Source: Streptomyces liangshanensis
GTDB taxonomy: Bacteria > Actinomycetota > Actinomycetes > Streptomycetales > Streptomycetaceae
Assembly: GCF_011694815.1 (NCBI RefSeq)
Contig: NZ_CP050177.1
Span: forward strand, 682,001 to 746,000
Direction of reading: 5' to 3'
Length of the DNA stretch: 64,000 nt
The notes beneath the pieces were generated by a model. That model had not been told where the DNA came from, made no database searches, and saw nothing but the letters and a program-made list of their open reading frames with translations. The position numbers and the translations under genes were made by a program. Below are positions 17,290 to 24,534 of the stretch, piece after piece (the stretch's first letter is position 1; each line of letters opens with the position of its first letter).

Positions 17290-17945
17290 GTCCGGCCGGG
17301 TGCTCGGGGGGGCCTGGGGCTGGCCGGTGCCTGCAGCCGGTGCCCGGAACTGGGCCGGTGCCCGGGGCCGGGATCGAGGCGGTGCCTGGAGCTGGGCCGG
17401 TGCCCGGGACGGCCCCCCCGGGGAGTGGGACCGGGCGGCACCCGGGGCCAGGTGCTGGGCCGGTGCCTCTGAGGCCGATGCCCGGGCCGGGCTGGTGCCT
17501 GGGGCTGAGCCGGTGCCCGAGGCCGGGATCGGGGCGGTGCCTGCGGGTGGGGCCGGTGCCCGGGGCGGCCCCCGGCGGCGGGACCGGGGCGGCGCCCAGG
17601 AGCCGGGCAGGCGCCTGGGACGGGGCCTAGGCCGAGCCGGTGCCAAGGGCAGGCCGGTGCCTAGGATCGGTGCGTGGGACCGGGCTGGGGCTGTGACCCG
17701 CGCCTGGGACCCGGCCGGTACTGAGACCGGTACCTGGGGACCCGGCCGGTGCTGAAACCCGTGCCTGGGGACCCGGCCGGCCCTGAGACCCGTGCCCGGG
17801 ACCGGGCCGGTACTGGGACCGGTGCCTGGGACCGGGCCGGTGCCGGGGCGGGTGCCCGGGACCCAGCCGGGGCTGAGACCCGTGCCTGGGACCGGGGCGG
17901 TGTTGAGACCGGCGCCTTGGAACCGGCCGGTGGTGGCGTCGGCGC
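17290..17945. repeat. Degenerate GC minisatellite between convergent genes
   Basis: About 650 bp built from variants of GGGACCGGGCCGGTGCC and CCCGTGCCTGGGACC, clearest at 17690-17930 where the spacing is about 30 bp. It separates the anti-sigma gene from the convergent Fpg/Nei gene. Open frames exist on both strands because the repeat lacks stops, but none has a convincing start, so I treat it as non-coding repeat. Confidence 0.75.
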
Positions 17946-17957
17946 TCGGGGGTCTCC

Positions 17958-18824
17958 TTACTTGAGGAGGCGGGACAGCCTTCGGTCTGCCAGGGGTTTG
18001 CCGCCCGTCTGGCAGGTGGGGCAGTACTGGAGCGCGGAGTCGCTGAACGACACCTCGCGGATCGTGTCGCCGCACACGGGGCAGGGCTCCCCCTTGCGGC
18101 CGTGCACCCGCAGGCCGCTCTTCTTCTCCGCCTTGAGCCGCCCGGCGGCCACCCCGCGCGAACGCTCGATCGCCTCGGTGAGGGTCGCGCGCATCGCGTC
18201 GTACAGCAGCGTGATCTCCTCCTCGGTGAGGTTCTTGACCGGTTTGAACGGGGACATCTTGGCGGCGTGCAGGATCTCGTCGCTGTACGCGTTGCCGATC
18301 CCCGCGATGAGCCGCTGGTCGCGCAGGGCGCCCTTGATCTGGCGTCGTTCCCCGTCGAGGAGCCGGGCGAGCGCGTCCCGGTCGAAGGAGGGGTCGAGCG
18401 GGTCGGGGCCGAGGCGCTCGATGCCCGGCACGTCGGAGGGGTCGCGGACCAGGTGGACGGCGAGGCGCTTGGTGGTGCCCGCCTCGGTCAGGTCGAAGCC
18501 GTCGCCCTCGGCGAGGACGACGCGCAGCGCGAGCGGCCCCTTGCCGGGGCGGGGCGGCGCCGGGGGGAACGTGTCCTTCCAGCGGAGCCAGCCCGCGCGG
18601 GCGAGGTGGACGGCGAGATGCAGCCCCGCGTCCGCCGCGACGATGTCGAGATACTTGCCGAACCGGGCCACGGAGGTGACCGTGGAACCCTCCAAGGCGG
18701 AGAGTGGCGGATCGTAGGTCTTGAGGACGTTCACCGTCAGGGGCAGGACACGCACGATCTCCTTGCCCACCAGGTGGCCGTCCAGGAACTCTCGGAGGGC
18801 TTCGACTTCGGGTACTTCCGGCAT
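17958..18824 (-). CDS. Fpg/Nei-family DNA glycosylase
   Basis: 288 residues. The N-terminus MPEVPEVEA keeps the catalytic Pro2 and Glu3. The helix-two-turn-helix region has LIAGIGNAYSDEILHAA, with the conserved Asn. The C-terminal zinc finger is complete (CPVCGD and CPTCQ). Such enzymes remove oxidised bases and cut the strand by beta/delta elimination. The VPEVE start and the tail differ from the standard MutM (LPEVE), so this is probably a second, Nei-like member and not the main MutM. It stands alone. Confidence 0.9.
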   Translation of the reverse strand: MPEVPEVEALREFLDGHLVGKEIVRVLPLTVNVLKTYDPPLSALEGSTVTSVARFGKYLDIVAADAGLHLAVHLARAGWLRWKDTFPPAPPRPGKGPLALRVVLAEGDGFDLTEAGTTKRLAVHLVRDPSDVPGIERLGPDPLDPSFDRDALARLLDGERRQIKGALRDQRLIAGIGNAYSDEILHAAKMSPFKPVKNLTEEEITLLYDAMRATLTEAIERSRGVAAGRLKAEKKSGLRVHGRKGEPCPVCGDTIREVSFSDSALQYCPTCQTGGKPLADRRLSRLLK

Positions 18825-18990
18825 GCTTCCAAGCGTGCCGGAAGCGCGGTGCGAACGCCCGGCGAGCCCGTCGGCGCGCCGGGCGGAGGCCGGGAGCCCC
18901 GGCCGGGCAGTCCTGGCGGCCGCCGGCGACGAATAGATCCGGAGGAGGCGGGCCCGGTCCGGGCGCGCCCGTCGGAAGGAAGGCATTTCC

Positions 18991-19695
18991 GTGCCCGTAC
19001 GTGATCGCCGAGCGAGCGTCTCGCCGGCCCTGGTGCTCGAGAGCACCGCCACCCGGCCCCGCGCGGCCGTCCTGCTGATGCACGGGGGACGCTCGGAGGG
19101 CGAGGAGCCGCCGTCGCGGCTGAACCTGCCGGGGGCCAGGATGTGGCCCTTCACCCGGGCGGTGCTGCGGGCGACGGCGGGGCTCGACGTGGTCGTGGGC
19201 CGGGTGCGCTACCGCCACCGGGGCTGGAACGGCTCGCGCGCGGACGCGGCGCGGGACGCGTGCCGGGCCCTGGACGAGATGGAACAGCTGATCGGTCTGG
19301 TGCCCGTGGTGCTCGTGGGGCACTCGATGGGGGGTCGCGCGGCGCTGTCCGTGGCCGGGCACGACCTGGTCACCGGGGTGGTGGGGCTGGCGCCGTGGTG
19401 CCCGGTGGACGAGCCGGTGGCGCACCTCGGGGGCCGGGGGGTGGTGTTGCTGCACGGCGACCGCGACCGGGTGACGGACCCGCGCGGCAGTGTGGCGCTC
19501 GCGGCCCGGGCCCGCGAGGCGGGAGCGCGGGCGTGCGCGGTGCTGCTGGCGGGCGGCGACCACGCGATGCTCCGCAGGGCGACGGCATGGCACACCCTGG
19601 CGACCGAGTCGGTCACGGGACTCCTAGGCGTGGGTCCCCTTCCGGACGCGGTGGGCCGGTCACTCCTGGACGGCGGAGCACCGTCGACGGTGTGA
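18991..19695 (+). CDS. Alpha/beta hydrolase
   Basis: 234 residues with the alpha/beta-hydrolase core: HGG oxyanion region (31-33), nucleophile elbow GHSMGG (Ser112), an Asp in HGDRDRVTDP and a late His in GGDHAML. GTG start with GGAAGGAAGG 7-9 bases upstream. No signal peptide or membrane segment, so cytoplasmic. The substrate cannot be told from the sequence. Confidence 0.82.
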   Translation: MPVRDRRASVSPALVLESTATRPRAAVLLMHGGRSEGEEPPSRLNLPGARMWPFTRAVLRATAGLDVVVGRVRYRHRGWNGSRADAARDACRALDEMEQLIGLVPVVLVGHSMGGRAALSVAGHDLVTGVVGLAPWCPVDEPVAHLGGRGVVLLHGDRDRVTDPRGSVALAARAREAGARACAVLLAGGDHAMLRRATAWHTLATESVTGLLGVGPLPDAVGRSLLDGGAPSTV

Positions 19696-19967
19696 GGGGG
19701 GCGGCCCTGGGGCGCGTAACCGGACCCGGTCCGACCAGGACACACCCGAGCGGTACGGGTCCGTGTGCGCCCAACACCCCGACACCGGGACCCCGCCCAC
19801 ACGGTGACGCCCGAGCCGGGCGACGCAACACGACGTACCCCACCGGCCCGGCCCACCGCACCACGTGACAGCCCGCCCCGCGCGGCACGGCCGCACCCCG
19901 ACTGTCGGGAGCCCTCCCGCACGGTGATGGGCGACGTGGCGTACCCCGACCGCCGGAAACCCGCCCC

Positions 19968-20121
19968 GTCCGTGAAGGCGGTCGCCGCCGGGCACGTCAT
20001 CTCGGCCGGCTGGGCGGGGTCGTACGGCTACGAGGTCGTCATCCGGCACGCGGACCCACAAGGCGGGAGCCTGGGCGAGCGGTTACCACACGGGAGTCGA
20101 CTTCCCCGTCCCCACCGGCAC
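19968..20121 (+). pseudogene. Circularly permuted 154-bp fragment of an M23 peptidase gene
   Basis: This stretch matches, with two mismatches in 154 bases, the reverse complement of 42662-42815, inside the M23 domain of the Rpf-LysM-M23 gene, but the two halves are swapped. Bases 19968-20055 encode the later part (SVKAVAAGH...VVIRHAD) and 20056-20121 encode the preceding part ([15 protein letters not shown]...PTGT, in another frame). In the intact gene these halves are contiguous in the opposite order. The remaining bases of 19696-20242 hold no supported gene; CGGTGACG motifs recur at 20124-20200. Confidence 0.85.
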
Positions 20122-20242
20122 CCGCGGTGACGGTCCGTCCCACACGACGCGGCGCGACGCGGCCCCGCGCGCGGTGACGGTCAGTCCCGGGCGGCGGTGA
20201 CGTTGCCCTAGGCCTCCGTCGGCCTACCCCGGACGAACGTCC

Positions 20243-21100
20243 TCAGAGGCCGTACACGCGGCGGGCCGTGGTGGTGAAGACCTCCGTTCGTTCGCTCTCG
20301 CTCAGGCCGTCGGTCACGGTGCGGGCCGCGTCCAGGACCTCGGTGTACGAGGCCGCCAGGCGGGACACCGGCCAGTCGGAGCCGAACATGAGGCGGGACG
20401 GGCCGAAGGCGCCGATGACGATGTCGGCGTAGGGGCGCAGCCCGTTGGGGGTCCAGGAGTCCCAGGCCGCCTCGGTCACCATGCCCGACAGCTTGCAGAC
20501 CGTGTTGGGCCGGGCCGCCAGCGTCTCGACGTGGTCCGCCCAGGGCTGGATGGCGCCGGAGGCGATGGGCGGCTTGCCGAGGTGGTCGAGGACGAAGGTG
20601 AGGCCGGGCAACAGTTCGGCCGCCTTGGCGGCGGCGGGCAGCTGGGAGACCTGCACCACCAGGTCGTACACGAGCCCGGCCTCGGCGACGGCGGCCAGTC
20701 CGCGCCGGACGTCGGGCCGCAGCAGCCACTCGGGGTCCGGTTCGCCCTGGACCTGGTGGCGGATGCCGACGAGCCGGTCGCCGCCGGGCAGCTCGCGCAG
20801 GGCGGCGAGGGTGTCGGCGACGTCGGGCGCGGTGAGGTCGGTCCAGCCGACCACCCCGGCGACGAGGTCGCTGCCGTGGGCGAGGGCGAGGAACTCCGGG
20901 GTCTCCTCGGCGACCGTGATCGTCTGCACGACGACGGTGGCGCTCACCCCGGCGGCCCGTGCTTCCGGCTCCAGGTCGGCGAGGGTGAAGTCGCGGCGCA
21001 GGGGCGCCAGGTCGGGTCCGGTGATCCAGTCCTGGTCGCGTACCGACAGGTCCCAGAAGTGGTGGTGGGCGTCGACGACGTTCGCGGGCGGGGTCATCAT
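20243..21100 (-). CDS. Amidohydrolase of the L-fuconolactonase-like family (COG3618)
   Basis: 285 residues, Amidohydro_2 fold. It opens with the metal motif DAHHHFWD (His12-14) and has GIRHQVQGE, VLDHLGKPP and a late FGSDWPVSR with the catalytic Asp. The family includes L-fuconolactonase and related sugar or aromatic lactonases. Here it is the last gene of an operon with an aldo/keto reductase of the fucose dehydrogenase type, so the pair would turn an aldose into its lactone and then the acid. The ATG at 21100 overlaps the stop of the hexapeptide-repeat gene by four bases. Confidence 0.85.
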   Translation of the reverse strand: MMTPPANVVDAHHHFWDLSVRDQDWITGPDLAPLRRDFTLADLEPEARAAGVSATVVVQTITVAEETPEFLALAHGSDLVAGVVGWTDLTAPDVADTLAALRELPGGDRLVGIRHQVQGEPDPEWLLRPDVRRGLAAVAEAGLVYDLVVQVSQLPAAAKAAELLPGLTFVLDHLGKPPIASGAIQPWADHVETLAARPNTVCKLSGMVTEAAWDSWTPNGLRPYADIVIGAFGPSRLMFGSDWPVSRLAASYTEVLDAARTVTDGLSESERTEVFTTTARRVYGL

Positions 21101-21870
21101 GCGTCAGGGCTCCCAGACGACGGGCGGGCCGGCGCCGGCGCCGGCCGCGGGGTGATCGTGCACGGTGTCGAGCGGCCGCGCCGGGCGGGCAACAGGCGTG
21201 CCGAGCGGCGCCAGCCGGCGGCCGTACGTGCGGACGGCCCCGTCCGCCGGGCGCGGCCGGGGCGCACGGGGCCGCCGGCACGTACGGGGCCTGCGGCGCG
21301 CACGGGACCGTCCGCACGTACGGGGCCGTCCGCACGTACGGGGGTGTTGGCACGTACGGGGGTGTTGGCACGTACGGGGGTGTTGGCACGTACGGGACCG
21401 TCTGCCAGCACAAAGCCCTCGGCGCGCACGGAGCCGTCCTCACGTACGGGGCCGTCGGCGCGCACAGGACCGCCGGCCAGCACCGGCACCTCGGCGCGCA
21501 CAAGGCGCTCGGCCCGCACGGAGCCGTCCGCACGTACGTGGCCCTCGGCGCGCACGGGGCCGTCGGCCGGCACCGGGCCGCTGGCGTGCACCGGGCCATC
21601 GGCGCGTACAGGGCCGCCGGCACGTCCGGGGCCATCGGCCAGCACCGGGCCCTCGGCCCGCACGGAGCCGTCGGCCAGCACCGGGCCCTCGGCACGCACC
21701 GGGCCGTCGGCGCGTACAGGGCCACCGGAGCGCACGGAGCCGTCCGCACGTACGGGGCCCTCGGCACGTACGGGGCCGCCGGCACGCACGGAGCCGTCCG
21801 CACGTACGGAGCCGTCCGCACGTACGAGGCACTCGGCGCGTACCGACGTGCGCGGCCGCGTCGGGCTCAT
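21097..21870 (-). CDS. Hexapeptide-repeat protein (33 units of about VRADGP)
   Basis: 257 residues. After eight residues come 33 uninterrupted hexapeptides of consensus [PS]-V-R-A-[DE]-G (9-206), then a basic, Pro-rich tail. The ATG at 21870 overlaps the TGA of the sugar dehydrogenase gene by four bases, and its TGA overlaps the ATG of the lactonase-like gene by four bases, so it sits in frame in a tightly coupled operon. There is no signal peptide, membrane segment or cysteine beyond the edges. The unit does not fit the classical left-handed beta-helix hexapeptide. Some units have diverged (HVRADG, LVRAEV, three PVRANT), as in a protein repeat that has drifted. Function unknown; a translated satellite without function is possible. 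Confidence 0.6.
   Translation of the reverse strand: MSPTRPRTSVRAECLVRADGSVRADGSVRAGGPVRAEGPVRADGSVRSGGPVRADGPVRAEGPVLADGSVRAEGPVLADGPGRAGGPVRADGPVHASGPVPADGPVRAEGHVRADGSVRAERLVRAEVPVLAGGPVRADGPVREDGSVRAEGFVLADGPVRANTPVRANTPVRANTPVRADGPVRADGPVRAAGPVRAGGPVRPGRARRTGPSARTAAGWRRSARLLPARRGRSTPCTITPRPAPAPARPSSGSPDA
21253..21846. repeat. 33-copy 18-bp tandem repeat
   Basis: Units of GTACGTGCGGACGGCCCC (minus strand) repeat 33 times in register. Both strands stay open across it. Three consecutive units near 21340-21400 are nearly identical (ANT variant), a sign of recent expansion. Confidence 0.92.
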
Positions 21871-22865
21871 GCCTCCGTCCCGTCCTCGGCCAGTAGGCCG
21901 CCCGCTCGCAGCTCCGCCCATACGTCCTCGGGGACCTCCCGGGCGAACTGCTCGGCGGAGTCCCGTACCTCGGCGGCCGAGCGGGTGCCGACCAGGACGC
22001 TGGCGACGGCGGGGTGCCGCAGCGGGTAGTGCAGGGCGGCGGCGCGCAGGGGCAGGCCGTGGCGCCGGGTGACGGCGTCCATCCGCAGGGCCCGGTCCAG
22101 GACGGCGGCCGGGGCCGCCGCGTAGTCGTAGGTCGCGCCGGGCCGGGGGTCGGCGAGCAGGCCGGAGTTGAAGACCCCGCCCACGACGACGCTCTTGCCG
22201 CGCGCGGCGGCCTCGGGGAGCAGCGCGGTGAGGGCGGATCCGTCGAGGAGGGTGAAGCGGCCCGCGCAGAGCACCACGTCGACGTCGGTCTCGCGCAGGA
22301 AGCGGGTGAGCATCCCGGTGGTGTTCATCCCCGCGCCGATCGCGCCGATCACCCCCTCGCCACGCAGTTTCTCCAGCGCCGGGTAGGCCTGGCCGAAGGC
22401 CTCGTCCTCGTGGTGGTCGGGGTCGTGCAGGTAGACGATGTCGATCCGGTCGGTGCCGAGGCGGCCGAGGCTGGCCTCGATGCTGCGCCGGACGCCGTCG
22501 GCGCTGAAGTCCCAGACACGGCGGTGCGTGGCCGGTACGGCGAAGCCGGTGGCGAGGTCGTCGCCGGGGCCGTCCGCGGGGATCTCGTCGGCGGGTACGG
22601 GTTCGAGGAGGCGGCCCACCTTCGTGGAGAGGGTGTACTCGTCGCGCGGCCGGTCGCGCAGCGCCTCGCCGAGCCGGCGCTCGGAGAGCCCGAGGCCGTA
22701 GTGGGGCGCGGTGTCGAAGTAGCGGATGCCCGCGTCCCACGCGGCGTCGACCGCGGCGGTGGCCTGCTCCGGTTCGACCGGGCTGTAGAGATTGCCGATC
22801 CCGGCCGCCCCGAAGGACAGTCCGGTCACCTGGACCGCACTGTGTCCGAGCGTGGTGTGCCGCAT
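21867..22865 (-). CDS. Aldo/keto reductase, D-threo-aldose/L-fucose 1-dehydrogenase type
   Basis: 332 residues. AKR barrel motifs: FDTAPHYGLGLSERRLG (active-site Asp and Tyr), the LSTKVGR Lys, VYLHDPDHHE (catalytic His), GAGMN, and a C-terminal VLVGTRSAAEVRDS cofactor loop. This subgroup contains D-threo-aldose and L-galactose/L-fucose dehydrogenases. I chose the ATG at 22865, which has GGGGAGG about 9 bases upstream. First gene of the operon; a promoter with a palindrome lies 75-105 bases upstream. Confidence 0.88.
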   Translation of the reverse strand: MRHTTLGHSAVQVTGLSFGAAGIGNLYSPVEPEQATAAVDAAWDAGIRYFDTAPHYGLGLSERRLGEALRDRPRDEYTLSTKVGRLLEPVPADEIPADGPGDDLATGFAVPATHRRVWDFSADGVRRSIEASLGRLGTDRIDIVYLHDPDHHEDEAFGQAYPALEKLRGEGVIGAIGAGMNTTGMLTRFLRETDVDVVLCAGRFTLLDGSALTALLPEAAARGKSVVVGGVFNSGLLADPRPGATYDYAAAPAAVLDRALRMDAVTRRHGLPLRAAALHYPLRHPAVASVLVGTRSAAEVRDSAEQFAREVPEDVWAELRAGGLLAEDGTEA

Positions 22866-22939
22866 ACCGCTGGTGCCTCCCCACATGTCCGCCGGTGGCT
22901 TCCGAGCCGCCGGTCACGTCGTCTACGACGATCACGACG

Positions 22940-22969
22940 AATATTCATCGGATGACTGGGTGGCGTCAA
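22940..22969 (-). promoter_or_regulatory. Promoter with operator palindrome for the sugar-oxidation operon
   Basis: On the minus strand TTGACG (22964-22969) and AATATT (22940-22945) are 18 bases apart and suitably placed. The spacer holds TCATC-G-GATGA (22945-22955), a perfect 5+5 inverted repeat that overlaps the -10 edge. A GntR-type repressor would fit this kind of site (inference); none is coded nearby. Confidence 0.55.
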
Positions 22970-23039
22970 CACCTCGGGGTCAGCAGTTTCGCACCGATCT
23001 GTGGCGATCACTCCGATCTCTGAGTCTACGGTGCGAGGT

Positions 23040-24464
23040 CTATGGTGCGATCCGCAGCAGCTCGTCCAGTTCCTCGTTCATCCCCCGGGCCAGCCGGGCC
23101 AGGTCCGGTACGGCCTTCCCGTCGGCCACGAGCCCCACGTACACCTGCCCTCCGTAGGAGGAGAGGGCGATCGCGAGCGACTGGCCGCGGGCCAGCGGCG
23201 CCATCGGGTACAGCGCGCGCAGCGGGCAGCCGCCGAGGGAGAGGGAGGAGCGGGGCAGCGGCACGCTCGTCACGAGGATGTCGAAGAGCACCCGGGCCGC
23301 GTTGCCCGCGAGGGGCGCCCCGAGCCGGTGGGCGAGCGGCGGCAGGGCGTCCGCGAGGAGGGCGACGGCCCCGGCGCCCCGGGCGGGGCCCTCGGACTTG
23401 TTGCGGTCCATCGCGCCGCGCACCGCGCGGAGCCTGGCCCGGGCGTCGCCCTCGGCGACCGGCAGGCCGAGCAGGTACGCGGAGAGCTTGTTGGCCGATC
23501 CCGCCGGGCTGCCGGGCCGCCGCCGGGAGACCGGTACGAGCGCGCGCGGCGCGGCGGCGGGCAGCGGTTCGCCGCGCTCCAGCATCCAGCGGCGCAGGGC
23601 GCCGGCCACGGTGGCGAGCAGGACGTCGTTGGCGGAGCCGCCCGCGGCCTTGCGGACGAGCTGGACGTCCGCCAGGTCCAGGACGGCCGTGGCGAGGCGG
23701 CGGGTCCCGCTGGAGCCCGCGGTGAGCGCGGCGACCCCGCGGGGGTCGAACCGGCTGGCCCGTACGACGGACGCGCCGATGCCGAGCGCCCTGCGGAGGT
23801 CTTCGAGCCGGTCCCTGGCGAGCCCCGCCGCCTGCCACGGCCCCGGCAGCCAGGAGCGTGGCGGCACCGGGCGCGCCCGCCGGGCCCCCGCGGCCCGGAC
23901 GTCGGCGATCTGGTCGAAGATCCCGGCGCCGATGGCGACGGCGCGCATGCCGTCCGCGAGGGCGTGGTGCATCTTCACGAGGACGGCGAACCGGCGGTCG
24001 GCGCCGGCAGGGGGCCCTCCTGCGTGCGAGGCACCAGGGCCGGTGGACGCGGCGGGACCGCTGCCGCCGCGCTCCCGGCCGCCGTCCGCCGGCGTCAGCA
24101 CGTACATCTCCCAGGGCGGGACCCCGCGTTCCAGCGGGCGTTCCATCAGCTCCCCGGCGAGGAGTTCGGCCTGCGCGGCGAAGTCGCCGGGCGGGAGGGG
24201 CAGTACGCGTACGTGGCGGTGCACGTCGAAGTCCTTGTCGACCGCCCACGCCGCCCCGCCGACGGGCAGCAGTACGTCCCGTACCCGCATCCGCAGCCGG
24301 GGCACGGCGGCGGCGCGGGTGGCGAGCAGCTCGGGCACGCCTTCGCCGGGCGTGGTGCCGGGGACGGCGGTGAAGACGGCGAGCGCGCCGAGGTGCATGG
24401 GGTGGTCGGGCGATTCGAGGTGCCAGAAAGCCAGATCGAGAGGTGCGAGCAGCTCGGTGGTCAA
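23040..24464 (-). CDS. Wax ester synthase/diacylglycerol acyltransferase (WS/DGAT)
   Basis: 474 residues. The acyltransferase motif HHALADG (HHxxxDG) is near residue 167, and the C-terminal half has GSANDVLLA and a late VTSVPLPRSSLSLGG region typical of the family. These enzymes make triacylglycerol or wax esters for storage lipids, which Streptomyces accumulate late in growth. The start is TTG at 24464 with GAGGA 5 bases upstream. A Gly/Pro-rich insert (about 130-155) sits just before the active site. Confidence 0.88.
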   Translation of the reverse strand: MTTELLAPLDLAFWHLESPDHPMHLGALAVFTAVPGTTPGEGVPELLATRAAAVPRLRMRVRDVLLPVGGAAWAVDKDFDVHRHVRVLPLPPGDFAAQAELLAGELMERPLERGVPPWEMYVLTPADGGRERGGSGPAASTGPGASHAGGPPAGADRRFAVLVKMHHALADGMRAVAIGAGIFDQIADVRAAGARRARPVPPRSWLPGPWQAAGLARDRLEDLRRALGIGASVVRASRFDPRGVAALTAGSSGTRRLATAVLDLADVQLVRKAAGGSANDVLLATVAGALRRWMLERGEPLPAAAPRALVPVSRRRPGSPAGSANKLSAYLLGLPVAEGDARARLRAVRGAMDRNKSEGPARGAGAVALLADALPPLAHRLGAPLAGNAARVLFDILVTSVPLPRSSLSLGGCPLRALYPMAPLARGQSLAIALSSYGGQVYVGLVADGKAVPDLARLARGMNEELDELLRIAP

Positions 24465-24534
24465 GGGGTCCTCACGTTCCGCTCAGTTACGGTCATGATC
24501 TGCCACTTCACGTACGACTAACGACGCGTACCGC

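Noticed and set aside
17282..17755. Open frames through the GC minisatellite on both strands
   Set aside because: They exist because the repeat lacks stop codons; there is no ribosome site or conserved-looking domain.
19696..20242. A functional small gene covering the M23 fragment
   Set aside because: The two parts of the fragment are in different frames and no start with a ribosome site was found.
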